Position numbers and translations under genes: made by a program. Shown here one piece after another: positions 19,228 to 30,856 of a stretch of 64,000 nt of DNA. Every line of letters starts with the position of its first letter. The stretch's first letter is position 1. The notes beneath the pieces were generated by a model. That model ran no database searches and was not told where the DNA came from. It saw nothing but the letters and a program-made list of their open reading frames with translations. The DNA is taken from NCBI GenBank assembly GCA_022559845.1, contig JAHNEJ010000369.1, positions 1 to 64,000 on the forward strand, read 5' to 3'. The DNA comes from Amorphophallus konjac (taxonomy: Eukaryota > Streptophyta > Magnoliopsida > Alismatales > Araceae).

Positions 19228-20424
19228 ATGGCCTCCTCCAGCTCGTGTCCGGCAACCTATCGCCCTGGCGGGGGAGCAGCAGCAGCTCCTGTTCCAGCTC
19301 CCCTTCGCATCGCTGGATCCTCAATATGGGGCGGTTACCAACAGCGGGACTCCGGATCCACGGCTGAGACCAATTTGAGGAAGATCATCGCCATCATCAC
19401 CACTGTGCTCCCTCCGCAGCCCCACCCCAATGCCTTGCAATCTCACCTCGCGCTTCCCCCTCCGCCTCTGGTGCCGCCGGAGTGGGGAGAAAGCGAAAGC
19501 CAGATTCTTCCTACTCCGTCAGGGAAGCACGGGAGGCGGATCGATCTGCGGCTCCTGCTGGGACCGACATCAGAGATGGGGCGGACGAGTTCGCCAGACG
19601 AGGAGGAAGACCACGATGCGGGGCTGCCCAGCAGCGCATGCAGCTTCGTCGGGGAAGGGATGACCAAGCTCACGGGGGTGGGAAGCGGCAGCAGCAGCGG
19701 GGTGGCTGCCCCCGACACGGCGGAGTCCGGAATCGTCTCCGCGAGCTACGATGGAGTCCATGCCTCGGGGATGTTGGACTCTAATTCTCCGGAAGAGAGG
19801 AGTTCCGAGGGCGAATGGGATGCCGGCGGAGGACGCGCCGAGGGGGAGGAGGTGAAGGAAGCACGAGAAGAAGGAGGAGATCTAGGAGGAGGGGAAGAAC
19901 GAGAAGGAAGGCCATGCTCCGACATCACGGACAGACGGGAGAACAGGGGCGGAGGAGGAGGAAGGGAGGAAAGCGACGCCACAAAAGGGGGCAACTTTGC
20001 CGGCACGGAGGAGGTGATCGTGCAGAAGAAGAGCAGAAACATGGACGGGGACAACGAGAGAGACACGGGGAGGAGGTGCAGACGTCGTGACGAGGGGTAC
20101 CTGGGTCTCCTCCTAGAGGCTGTCCGACAGGTCTCCGGCGGGTTGTTGGGGGATGAAAGTCCCCGTAAGCGGGAGCATGCGGAGGAAAAGAGGGGGGCGG
20201 AAGGAAGCAAGAGCGGCGGCGGACGCTGTGCCCAACACGAGGTGGCGGTGGAGGAGGAGCAGGCGTTGGGGCCCGTGGTGCGTTCGAAGCGCGGTCGTAG
20301 CCAGGTATTGCCGTCGAGGTACCGGGACTCCGTGCTGGAGCCCTGGAGAAAGTATTCCGGCGGCAGCAGCGGCGGGGGCCACAACCGCCAGCTCCAGCGG
20401 CGGCAAGCGAGGACCGCCCGGTGA
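19228..20424 (+). CDS. Uncharacterised plant protein with a C-terminal basic SKRGR...LPSRYRDSV motif
   Basis: The frame is open from 18,973, but I take the ATG at 19,228, giving 398 codons. Upstream lies a GA-repeat leader, and this ATG is the one preserved in the duplicated copy at 17,548. The protein is low-complexity: Ala/Pro-rich to about residue 90, acidic Gly/Glu/Arg-rich in the middle, and then a sharply different basic segment near residues 350-380 (VVRSKRGRSQVLPSRYRDSV followed by LEPWRK). Such a segment recalls conserved C-terminal motifs of plant proteins of unknown function, and the basic run could be a nuclear-localisation signal; both are inferences. The stop overlaps a GTGAGT, a perfect 5' splice-site consensus, so a spliced form with a different C-terminus is possible. 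No catalytic domain is seen. Confidence 0.65.
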   Translation: MASSSSCPATYRPGGGAAAAPVPAPLRIAGSSIWGGYQQRDSGSTAETNLRKIIAIITTVLPPQPHPNALQSHLALPPPPLVPPEWGESESQILPTPSGKHGRRIDLRLLLGPTSEMGRTSSPDEEEDHDAGLPSSACSFVGEGMTKLTGVGSGSSSGVAAPDTAESGIVSASYDGVHASGMLDSNSPEERSSEGEWDAGGGRAEGEEVKEAREEGGDLGGGEEREGRPCSDITDRRENRGGGGGREESDATKGGNFAGTEEVIVQKKSRNMDGDNERDTGRRCRRRDEGYLGLLLEAVRQVSGGLLGDESPRKREHAEEKRGAEGSKSGGGRCAQHEVAVEEEQALGPVVRSKRGRSQVLPSRYRDSVLEPWRKYSGGSSGGGHNRQLQRRQARTAR

Positions 20425-22597
20425 GTTTTACCGCAGCGATGGAGGCAAGCTACTCTTTCTTACTCCACTCCAACAACCGCCAGGTGGGGATCCATCTTCC
20501 TTATCCGCCAACTGCCACCGCCGCTGCCACCACCACCACCAAACTGAGGCGAGGGGATGCTGTTTGCTGCTGGCATCTTTTTAGTTGTGACTCTTATCTC
20601 TACCTGTTAATGTTGCTACTACTACTGTTGTCACTGCTACTACTAACTACTATTTAACATAGATATTGTCATCATTGGTAGAGGAGGAGGAGGAGGAGGA
20701 GGAGGATTGCAAACTCTGGTACGTAGCCTGACCCTTTGTGTTTGATAAATTTGAGAGAAAACAAGAAGTTTGTTAACAAATCTGGCATGCCATCTAATTC
20801 GAAAAAAGGGCAAAAAAAAAAAAAGAAAGAGGGAATTGTACAAATTAAGACTCGTCAGTGGGAGAGGGGCCATGTTAATTAGTAGTTATTAATGACCAGT
20901 ACTACGTATATATAAACCGTGTCTTGCTTCTCGAGGAAGATTGCATGCTGCTTCTGTTCTTGGTCGACGATCATCTTCCCCATCCCCAACGTCGATCGTC
21001 TTGCTGAGATGATGAAGAAGATGCTTCTTCGCCCCCATAAAAAATGGGGATATTAAGGATTAGTACATGGGCAGGCACCTCCTGATCCTGTGCAGTAATG
21101 TTGGCCGCGAGTACACAGTACTTGCCGGTGGGGGTGGGGACCCCTGGGGTTGTGTTGTTGCTGTTGATGATGTTTGTTCCACCCCACCCCATCCCATCTG
21201 GCCAGTTGAATGGATAGATTCCGGGATGTTAAGATTGGCTTGGCCCGGGGATATATATTATTTTAATAATTCCAGGGTGGGGGGGGGGGGGGCCCTAGGC
21301 TACTGCTCGCGAGGCTCCTGATGATGAAGGTCTTTTTCTCAATCCATTTACCGTGGTCGGACAACAAAAAGGTTGGGGGGTGGGGGGGGAGGGGGAGGTG
21401 GCACACGATCGAAGAGTAGACGCAGGCCGCCTCCTACAATATCCCTCCACCTTTCCATTGGATATATTTAAATATATGTATAAACATATAGATAATAAAT
21501 ATTCTCACAATAATTTATGTGATTAAGTGACATTTTATATGAATGAATATATAGTTAACATATAGTTTAGTAGGAGGTGACGGGGCCTACGTACGGAAAC
21601 CAATTAGAAAAGCCTGCGCTGGGCTTCTCTGACGCTTGGCCATTGTGCTGACATGCTGAGGTGATCAGGCCCTCTCCAGTCCATCCAGACGTCTAACAAA
21701 TAGGGGAATGGGGGTCGGCCGCACGGTGACTCCTCTCCTCAAGAGTCAGGTCATGTAAATCCCGGTAGATATATATATATATATATATTTATATATACGT
21801 GTGGTAGTATTAATTAATCAGCGGAGGGTGGTGGTGAAATTAATATAATGCACATGTCACTCACACAGATACGTACCGGCCCCGTCCTCATCTCTTCATG
21901 TGCTGCTCTTCCACACATAACAATAACATACATATAACACCAACACCTAGCGAATCATGAGCTCTACCTAGCCGCCTTCTCTCCCACTTCCAGTACTTGG
22001 GGACGTGTTTCTTCTACCCTTTTAATCTCCTAGCGAATCATTAGCATCTTCCTCGATCGATCGCGCCCCCCGCCCCCCTTGAGATTAATTTGGACAACAC
22101 ACACACGGCGCGTTGTCGATCCGCCCCAACCCGAGCCGGTTGCCGCCCACCCAAATTAAGGAGGAAGAAGGGTAAGACATATGGCAAAAAGGCTAGCGAG
22201 GATGAGAATTTTGATCTGGCTTTGCATGCATGCATGCATGAAAATATTCTTGTTCGATCATGCTTCTTGAGCCCACTCGATCGATCGGTCAATATGATGA
22301 GTTTTTTTTTTAAAAAAAAATGGGTATCAAACAGCATGTGCATGTACGTGGACACAGAGACTACAAGAGGATATATACATTAATGTGATGGATCGAGTAA
22401 AACATATATATACATATATACACCTTGTTCATCATACACCAACTTAATTCCAACTGAGGAAGGACTCTACCGGACCAGGGCCACGTACTCATGCATGCAT
22501 GGGTCATCGATCGGTACGTCTCAACGTCATTCCCAGCATCCCATTCGAGGTTCCAAATTAATCTGTGTGCATGTTGAGAGCATAGCCAGGCCCAGAG

Positions 22598-22658
<61 letters not shown>

Positions 22659-24492
22659 GTGTAGGGTGTTGGAGATCAGTGAAAGGAGGAGCGTCATTAC
22701 AAGAGTGGAACTAGCTTGTTTGGACTGGCATGCGTTGGCAGCTCTTTTGTTTTTCATCGGGAAGTTTTTACGTTTACATTCCATCTTTTGAGATTGTGTG
22801 AGAGGAGGAATTTAACTAATTATTACAGATTTGTGAGAGGTATTATGTCCAAACACTTTGTATCAAGTGGTGGAATCTGTAAAAAAAAAAAAATTCTCTA
22901 CAGTGAGACCCCCTAATTAATCTAAACAGGTTGAGTAATTAGATGGAATTATATATCTGTGAAAAAATATATCTCATTATAATATCAGGCATCTAGGAGA
23001 CTACGTACGTACCCAAGTAATAATTGTTTGGAATTAATAATTAATGTGTAAAACCCCTTGGGAAAAAAAACAACGAATTTGGACGTTTCATGGGATGGGT
23101 ATGGATATGTGGGGAGGAGGAGGGAGGGTTGAGGCTTGTCCTGTTGTCACCCGGACTCTTTTGTCTTTCAGGGTGGATTCCCGGGGCTTCCCTCTTCCGG
23201 AACAACACCGAATTGAAGACGAGAGGAGGAGGAGGAGGAGGCCGTTCGATCTGTTCTTGCGGGCATATGAACAAGGGATTTGGGTAATTAAGGATGGAGA
23301 TGATCAGATGATGACTTTTTATAGATGGAGATGTTCGGCATTTGGCATTCCTTGAGGTGACACCATCAATTCATCCCACATGCATATGGCCTTAATTAAC
23401 AATAATTCGTTCCTCTTATTATAGACGCTATGATGATGCTGCCGGCTTCTGGACCTGTTGGATTACTGCAGCAGCAGCAGCAGCAGCAGAAGAAGCAGAA
23501 GCAGAATTTTTTTTTTTGAGAGAGAGAAAGAGAGAGAGATAGACGGATCACGGATGTTGTCGACACGCATGGGGGCACCCGAATCTAACATGCTTTTGCG
23601 GCGCCGTGTAACTGGAACATGTTTACGTGTAGCACCCGCTTGACACGACATAATGCTGTTGTTGTTGTATCTGAATGCTTATTAGTTATACTTTTTTGTT
23701 ATTAACTGAAATTTTCAAATAAAGATTTTGCGAAACTTGCAATCTGCGGGGATTATCGACTCATTGCACCGTTTGATTCTGATTGGGTAGCTCTTACTAA
23801 ATAAGTGGAGAAACTAGATTGGATGATAACACTCAGTTTTGGTGCTTCCCAATGCATATGGTGGTGCAGCAAGTTCTTGACCGTCGACACTTCTGACTAG
23901 AAGCCAAACAAATGGCTGCTAACAATAAATCTTTTTGTATATATATATATATATATATATTATTTTTTATAATAGAGATGAAAAGTCGAGATCTAACCCC
24001 TATCCTCCTGCGCCTGTGGTGCAAGTGGGGAGTGGAGGTGCACATTATTTGGTTCAATCTGAAAAAATAAAATCAAACTAAATCGAAAATTTGATTTTGT
24101 TAGGTTTGAAAAATATTTCATTTTGTTTTAGCTTCCAGAGTCCTCAACCCGCAAAAAAGATTTGAAAAATACTTCAATCTTATTTGATTTTCCAGAGTCC
24201 TCAAAGCTCAAAAAACTAATTTTGAATATTTATCAAATAATATGTAAAGTAATTTAATTTAATATTTGTATAGTAAGTTCTTAGAATGATGTGGGCTATG
24301 GGACTGAGGTCCCACGCTCACATGCTCCTATAACTAGACAATGTCTATGATTTTTTAGTTTTCTTCAATTTTATATTTATGGTCTCAAGATTGATTCAAA
24401 TTGAATTAAATCTAATTAGTATTTGATTTGATTTGATTTGATTTCTAAAGTCATCAGATTTAGTTGGGGTTGAAAGTTTTCCCTCCAACTCA
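20425..24492. other. Intergenic region without a supported gene
   Basis: Nothing here reads as a conserved protein or structural RNA. It holds a GGA-rich tract (20,680-20,705), AT microsatellites (21,767-21,790), TGCATGCA runs (22,224-22,240), a CT microsatellite of more than 50 bp (22,597-22,655), a CAG/GAA-rich stretch (23,465-23,500) and an AT run (23,938-23,960). From about 24,040 the DNA is very AT-rich with GGTTCAATCTG- and AAATCGAAA-type words that look like a decayed hAT-like repeat. A 100-codon open stretch at 23,044-23,355 has no recognisable features. Confidence 0.6.
22597..22655. repeat. (CT)n microsatellite
   Basis: An uninterrupted CT dinucleotide run of about 29 units in intergenic DNA. 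Confidence 0.95.
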
Positions 24493-24501
24493 AACCAAAT
24501 C

Positions 24502-24881
24502 GAGTAATGTTTAGTGCACCCCATGCACTAATTACACCTACGGTGTAATTAGTGCAACACACTTGATAATTTTTTTTGACTTTTTTAATAGTCCCCACGT
24601 CTAATTAGTTTGTTATGTCATTCACGTCACCAGATGATGTGACGTGAGGGCCACGTAAAAAAAAATTATCCCATGTGAATAGTGAAATTGATCTAATTTT
24701 ATTATTCACAGGGTTGAGATTTTTCTTTTAATTAGTTCTCACGTCACGTCACCTGGTGATATGAACGGCATACTAAACTAATTAGATGTGAGAGTTATTA
24801 AAAATTTTTAAAAAATATCAAATGTTACACTAATTACACCGATGAATATAATTAATTCACGAGATACAATGAGCATTACTC
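24502..24881. mobile_element. Foldback MITE of Mutator type (380 bp)
   Basis: The element is flanked by a perfect 9-bp direct repeat AACCAAATC (24,493-24,501 and 24,882-24,890), the target-site size of Mutator-like elements. Its ends, GAGTAATG and CATTACTC, are inverted, and the inverted similarity continues with gaps for about 165 bp into each side, leaving an unmatched centre of only about 60 bp. Inside the left arm is a perfect 14-bp hairpin (24,525-24,538 with 24,542-24,555). There is no coding capacity, so mobilisation would need a transposase from elsewhere. Transcripts across it would form a long duplex and could feed small-RNA pathways (inference). Confidence 0.85.
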
Positions 24882-25280
24882 AACCAAATCAACATGGGAT
24901 ACGACGGTGAAGAGGATACACATCGATCAATTGGAAAGAGGAGGTTCAACAATATACTGACAGGACATCTAGGTACCAATTCCGATTTGACATCCATACC
25001 AAATGAACCCGTGAACAACCCCCCCCCCCCCCATATGGTAAAGGGTTCTCTTGTTGTAAAGAGTAAGCCAAAAAAAGTTTTTTTTTAGTTTTTGATCTCT
25101 AAAAATATTGATATTAGGAATAAGTCTTCCTAATCCACTTATTTATTATTAAGCCTCTCATATCTTGTCCGTTACATCGAAAAGATTATGTGGTCGATTT
25201 TATGTACAATATTTAACTTCACAATAGTTAAGAGTAAATCGTAGCTAGTGACGAAATGACTAAAAAATTTCTCTAATACC

Positions 25281-25490
25281 CATGAGAGAGAGAGAGAGAG
25301 AGTTGTCATTTAGTTGGTATGCCCGTGGAGAATAGAGTGTTAGAGAGAAGAGTGATTTCGAGCATGACTCAGAACAAGGCACCCAGCGCCAAAATAGAGC
25401 ATCGCTTGATTTGGGCATGCAATCTTGCCTCTAGAGCACTGGTTAATCTTGACAACCCTATCTCCACAGACCTTGCCTCTACCGTACAGT

Positions 25491-25546
<56 letters not shown>

Positions 25547-25660
25547 TATTTAGTTGGCATGCCCGTGGAGAGTAGAGTGTTAGCAAGAAGAGTGGTTCCG
25601 AGCATGGCTCGTAACAAAGCGCCCAACGTCAGAATAGAGCACCGCCTCAATAACTTTCCC
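25281..25660 (+). repeat. Tandem duplication linked by GA microsatellites
   Basis: A GA run (25,284-25,302) followed by about 115 bp is repeated as a longer GA run (25,494-25,541) followed by a similar 110 bp. The shared words include TTTAGTTGGCATGCCCGTGGAGA and AATAGAGC at the same spacing, broken here only by their natural divergence. It lies just upstream of a copia gag remnant and may be part of its leader or LTR. Confidence 0.75.
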
Positions 25661-25814
25661 AAATTTGTAATCTCTCTAAGTATATATAATAGAATAGAGC
25701 CGCCCCAGAGAAGGAAAGTTGAAATTCTCTCCACTGCGTTCTTCCTCCCGTTCTCTGGTTTGTCTTCTCTTTGCTCTTTGTAGCTTTAACCTTCAACTTA
25801 ATATCACCTGATCC

Positions 25815-26628
25815 ATGGCCGACTTTACCAAAATCTCATCCTCCTCTCTTTTCCTTCCCTCTCCATCACCCAACATCATGTCTTTCCTTCCCCTCAAATT
25901 GTCTCGTGACAATTACATGTTGTGGAAGGCACAATTCATACCTTTGCTGAAGAGCCATGGATTTCTTTCTATGGTGGGTGGTTCGATGCCCCCCTCCTGC
26001 CGTCGTGACCACCACCGGTGCTGATGGGAAAAGTGTATCCTCTCTTAATCTCAACTTCATTGTTTGGGAGAAAACAAATCAGATGGTTCTGTCCTGGCTC
26101 ATCTCTTTCGTCATGGAGCCGCTTCTTCCACTTATCGTCGGTCACGAATCTGCAAGGTCACTGTGGGATGTGCTCGCAGGGCCTTTGCATCCCACTCCCA
26201 GTCGCACGTCATTCAACTCCGCACCAAGCTTGGCGGCATCAAAGCAAGGAGCTACTTCTGTCAACGACTATGCTCAGACCATCAAGATGATCTCCAACGA
26301 GTTGGCTACTATTGGCCATCCCAAGGACGAGAATGATCTTGTCATGATGGTGCTGGCCAGCCTTGAACCTGACTATGAGACATTTATCTCCAACGTCATG
26401 ACTCGGCTTGAATGCTACACTCTTGAGGACATCATTGCTCACCTCACTACGCATGAGATTCTCATGGAGCAGCAACGCTCCGCCCTCTCCACTGACACAA
26501 TGTTTCCATTCGCCAGTGTTGTCACCTCTGTCGCCACAAATACTAATAGAGGTAGACGTGGGGGAGGCAGCGGTGGCGGCAGCCATGGCCGTGGGAGAGG
26601 GGAAGGTAAAATGAGACAGAAAAAATAA
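25815..26628 (+). pseudogene. Ty1/copia gag fragment with a frameshift, no pol
   Basis: The ATG at 25,815 opens a typical copia gag start (KLSRDNYMLWKAQFIPLL). The frame then breaks in a C-rich run near 25,985-25,995 and continues one base over to 26,628, with UBN2-type gag features (a SLWDVL box, a DYAQTIKMISNEL helix, and LASLEPDYETFI). It ends in a Gly/Arg-rich stretch where the zinc knuckle would be expected, and nothing of protease, integrase or reverse transcriptase follows. A clear LTR pair is not visible. The frameshift prevents a full-length product. The fragment is therefore an isolated gag relic, although a domesticated gag gene with a sequence error cannot be excluded. Confidence 0.75.
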
Positions 26629-27003
26629 ATGAAAGTAAAAGAAAAGAATGATTTTGAAAATGTAATGATATATTTTATTTTTCATATGGGTTTTTACCAA
26701 AAGTTTGAAGAATTAAGGGCTTAATAATTAATAAATAGATCAACGGGGCTTATTCTTAATATCAATTTTTTATAGGTCAATAAATAACCCACCCCCCCCC
26801 CCCCCCAAAAAAAAAAAAAAATCACAAAGCTATGAACCAGTAAGTGGTACGGACAACCTTATAATAAGCATGCATTTTGTGAAACTCCAAGTAAACAAAG
26901 AGTTTTTACATACATATCTCTCTTAAATTATTAATTATATAAAAGTATATACTACATATATACTTATTTATATACCGTTGTTAGATTAATATATTATCAC
27001 TCA
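26629..27003. other. AT-rich intergenic stretch
   Basis: I see no gene. It contains a poly-C/poly-A junction (26,790-26,821) and otherwise AT-rich DNA with no recognisable element ends. Confidence 0.6.
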
Positions 27004-27020
27004 ATACTCTGTTGTTAGTT

Positions 27021-27135
27021 TTTTTTTTGGAAGCAACTTATGATATTCATTCGTACCGATAAACACAGTACATAGGCAAACTAGACCTAGAATCGAGCAT
27101 GAACGACCATATCTGGCCCATACAAATCACAACCC
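27021..27135 (-). mobile_element. 115-bp LINE 3'-end insertion with 17-bp target duplication
   Basis: A perfect 17-bp repeat, ATACTCTGTTGTTAGTT, flanks the insert (27,004-27,020 and 27,136-27,152). The insert opens on the plus strand with a T run, which is the poly(A) tail of a minus-strand copy. It then has a TTCATTCG...GATAAACACAGTACATAG stretch similar to the 3' end of the L1 element at 52,010. This is the signature of target-primed reverse transcription with severe 5' truncation. Confidence 0.8.
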
Positions 27136-27152
27136 ATACTCTGTTGTTAGTT

Positions 27153-27372
27153 GTTACTACATCTATTTTTACTTATTATATGCACTTGCTATACGGCACC
27201 CTACCGTAACTGTCCTTTTAGTGATGGCATGATGGATGATTGCGGGCCTAGGGTAGATCCCACTCGACAGTATATTTACTACCAAGGCCATATGGACAAA
27301 TTGAAATGTAAGATAGATTTTAATGTAATTAAATAATTAAAGAGAAATATCTGTGAAAAGAAACCCTTTGAT

Positions 27373-27416
<44 letters not shown>

Positions 27417-27846
27417 GTTCTGCGTCAACCAGACTTCCGGGTGTTCCAATTCCTATTTGACATCCATACCGTGCTCAGAGGTGAGGTGAGAATCTATACC
27501 CAACACAAACCAAGGGATGAGTCACGAATACGTATCTCGTATCGATCACCCCTACAGCTGTCCTCAGACGATGAACTCCGCCAGTCTTCTGTATCAATCG
27601 TAAGTTGTCGTTTTGCAGCGGGGATCATTTGTCCTTCCCATTAGACCCAAGCAAGATCGATAAAATGGATGGTGTGACCTTCTTCGTGCCGACAGGGAAA
27701 AAAAAAAGGGAAAATCAATGAGGGGGGGGGGGTGTCCCTTCCTGCGCGCAGGCCAAAGTGTGCAGCTATTAATTAAGGAGTTCTCTTTGTCAATTGTTAT
27801 AGAGAGAGTTTCAGGGTCGTGGTCTTGGTTCCCAAGTCCACTCCAT
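27153..27846. other. Intergenic stretch with a GA microsatellite
   Basis: I see no convincing gene. A (GA)17 tract lies at 27,379-27,412. A 25-bp word just after it (27,439-27,470, around ATTTGACATCCATACC) also occurs at 24,980-25,005, hinting at a shared dispersed repeat. Confidence 0.55.
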
Positions 27847-27849
27847 TAA

Positions 27850-28266
27850 GTCTCTCTTTGGTATTAGTTTATTCCGAGGTTAACTCTAAGTTAACTCCGC
27901 GATAAATTTTTTTGTGTTTTAGTAAAAGAGTTAGTGTTAGTCGGGTTAGGTTAAGGGCTAACCTATAGATATTCATAGATTTTGAAACTCACACCCAAGG
28001 GTGAGTTAAGGTGGGTTAACCTCCTACCTCAATAAATGTTCAATTAAATGTGTGTGTCTCTCTCATAATAAATGATATTTCTCTATCTCATTATTACTAA
28101 ATTAACATACTATTTACCAAATCATACTAGATTAAAATTAAGTTAGCCCACGTCCTTACTCCCAGATTAACTACCCTCTTACCAAATCAAAAATAGGTTA
28201 ATTCCAAGTTACTTTAATCGGGTTGACTTAACCCATCTTTAGCCTAACTCCATATCAAAATCACCC
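27850..28266. mobile_element. Tourist-like MITE, left member of an abutting pair (417 bp)
   Basis: It lies between TAA at 27,847-27,849 and TAA at 28,267-28,269. Its ends are imperfectly inverted (CTTTGGTATTAG on the left, CATATCAAAATCACC on the right). The middle carries an AACTCACACCC/GGGTGAGTT hairpin (about 27,987-28,009), and GGTTAA/TTAACC words recur throughout both arms. A 3-bp TAA/TTA target duplication is characteristic of PIF/Harbinger-derived MITEs. There is no coding capacity. Confidence 0.6.
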
Positions 28267-28269
28267 TAA

Positions 28270-28527
28270 GCTCCGCTTTGGTACGGGCTTAACACAGGAA
28301 TAAGCCCACTTTTGATGTAACTCAACCCTATTTGCTTTGGCGGGAGCAGAATTTGATAACATGTTTAAAAGTGTGATAATGTGTCTTAAGTCGATTTATC
28401 CCATCCCACCTCCACAGGTGGGATATTTTAACCTAAGACCCTACCAAAGTAAAAAGTCATAACTCAAGAATATATGAACCCACTTATATTTAATCGGGAC
28501 ATCTATAATCCCGTACCAAAGCGGAGC
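28270..28527. mobile_element. Tourist-like MITE, right member of the pair (258 bp)
   Basis: The terminal inverted repeats are perfect for 18 bp: GCTCCGCTTTGGTACGGG at the left and its complement at the right, with flanking TAA on both sides (28,267-28,269 and 28,528-28,530). The centre holds an ATCCCACCT/AGGTGGGAT hairpin (about 28,407-28,430). The 3-bp TAA duplication and the CTTTGG-containing terminus fit PIF/Harbinger MITEs. Confidence 0.85.
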
Positions 28528-28530
28528 TAA

Positions 28531-29139
28531 GGAAGCGGGCTCAAGCCGTTTTGATTGAAGCAATTTAGTTCATTATATATATATATATATACACACATAT
28601 ATAGTCTAATCCAATCATCGCAAAGAAACGGCATAATAATTGGGAAGTAGCACGTGTTGCGGGTCCCCTAAAAGTCCCGTGGTTGGCACATAGCATACAT
28701 GTATTAACTTAAAATCCAGCAGCTGGCATTAATTTGATCACATAATTAAGTTACATTCCCTCCACATGCCGGAGAAAATATTGTTCAAGCCAACTTCTTT
28801 TCTTCTCTGTTTCATCGGGCACATCAATAATGAGAAAATCGGACTGTTGAAGTAGATTAAAGGAATATGTTACAGCTGAAGCTTAATCATAGCTAGGATA
28901 TCTTTGCATATATATATATATATAACGTGGGGGATTTTTCTGAAAGATAAATGAGGCGACATTTAATCTACAAATGGGGAGGTAATAATTGAATCAATGT
29001 GGGAGTATAAAGCATTAATTTCTACGTACCATTATCCTCGAACTCTTTGAGAACTTCAATTCCCTCCACGTACGCACGAGGCAAAGTCTCTATTTTACAT
29101 CCATTGATATATAATTGATCCATTATATAATGTCCAGTT

Positions 29140-29175
<36 letters not shown>

Positions 29176-29405
29176 AAAATGGTGTGAATAGTGATTTGGG
29201 CTCAAGTCACTATTCACACCCCCTTTTGTTTTTTGCTTTGATACGAGTCCCAAGTAAAGTAGGGGAATTGGGCCCCACTATAAGATAGAGGATTTGAGGT
29301 CTCATTAAAAAAAATAAAATTTAAAAATAAAAAAGTGACTGTAAATATAAAAAATGATTATGGTGGCATCATTTGGTGTCAACACTGTGTGATCACTTTC
29401 CCCCC

Positions 29406-29441
<36 letters not shown>

Positions 29442-30825
29442 GTATTGCGGGCACAGTTGTTGAAACAACAGACGACTGAAAAAGTTGGAATTCAGAACTC
29501 TGAAATGTGTTCAGATCCTCTTGCCAGGCTGAAGCGGCATGCAGCCCTCTTAATTGGTGCGTATATATCAAGATTATTAATCGATCTTTTGGTTGAGACA
29601 TCGACGTTCGTACTCAGGTGGCCGGTAGGACGACTCAAAACAGGTCAGTGTGTACATACAGAACCTCGAGTGAAGAGTAAGTTCGTATAAACTGCAAGAA
29701 TTAATTTGTCTTATTCCAGTAATTTGTTAAGACGATATCGATGGAAGAACATCGCACTCCCACTTCGCAGAAGCACGAGTTGAGAGTCGATCCATATATA
29801 GACCTCCCACCGTCAAGTGTGTGAAACAGAGAACTCGGCAGCCGTCACTCACCGTACGTCAAGTTGTTAATTCCTCTCTCGTCTACTGATCACATGGTTC
29901 TGATATCCTTAATTAATTTTCGTTCCGGTCTGCTGCCGTCTTGCGCGCAGGGTTTGTCCAAGTTTAGCGTTTGATGATCCTCTCGTTGACGGCCGATTGT
30001 ATCAGGGAAGCTGTAGCCAGCTAGAAATAATAAGTAATTAAATATTTATTTTTTTTAACGAAGGTTGCCGATCGAGGAAGATATTTGATCGACGGCACAA
30101 CTTTACGTGTGTATATATATATATATATAAATATATGTGTGTGTATATAAACAAAGGCATGCAGGAAAGGAGAAAGACACGAGCGCACCCCCAGATTAAG
30201 CAAAAGCCGTACAGCATTATTATTGGCCGCACATAAGCATGCATACTTACACGTACGTACGTACGTACGTAAAGGGCCAACGTACGGAAACACGAGTCCC
30301 CCGGAATTGGTTTCCAAATCCCAACATGGCAAATATATATTAATTTGGGTTGTTTCTCATGCGCGCATGTTTTTGCAGTTTCATATTTTGACGACTGAGA
30401 TGTATATACTGCCCTGTTGTTCCAAAAGTGTTGCATCCCGCGCCCGGCTGTGTGTAGTAATATATCTGTTGGTAAACAGAAGAACAACAAGAAGAAGAAT
30501 CCAAAAAAAAGAGGAGGAGGGGGAGAGAGAGAGAGAGAGATTGCCTATTAAACAAAGCCGTTAATTAACTTAATGACGAGTTTAATTATTTTGAGCATGA
30601 TATATAAATATATATGGAAGACAGAACATGCAGGGAGGGAAGGTGAAACATGAGAACACGATCGAGTGCGTGTGGAACCATGCAGTGACGAACAAGACGA
30701 CGAAGAGAGCAGCAGTGCCGGCCTTGAAAACGTCCGCAAGTTAAATTTAATTAATCGATCGATCTTGCAAGTGGAGTGATGCGACCCACTAGGCAGCTAG
30801 CTAGCTAGTGTCATATATACGTGTT

Positions 30826-30856
<31 letters not shown>

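Noticed and set aside
19746..20384. Minus-strand Ser/Pro-rich frame of 212 codons
   Set aside because: Complement of the Gly/Glu/Arg-rich part of the 398-codon gene.
23044..23355. Open frame of 103 codons in the intergenic region
   Set aside because: No recognisable motif, and it overlaps a GGA-rich stretch; nothing supports translation.
23340..23362. Partial match to a plant miR394-like sequence
   Set aside because: Only about the first nine bases agree and no hairpin precursor is evident.
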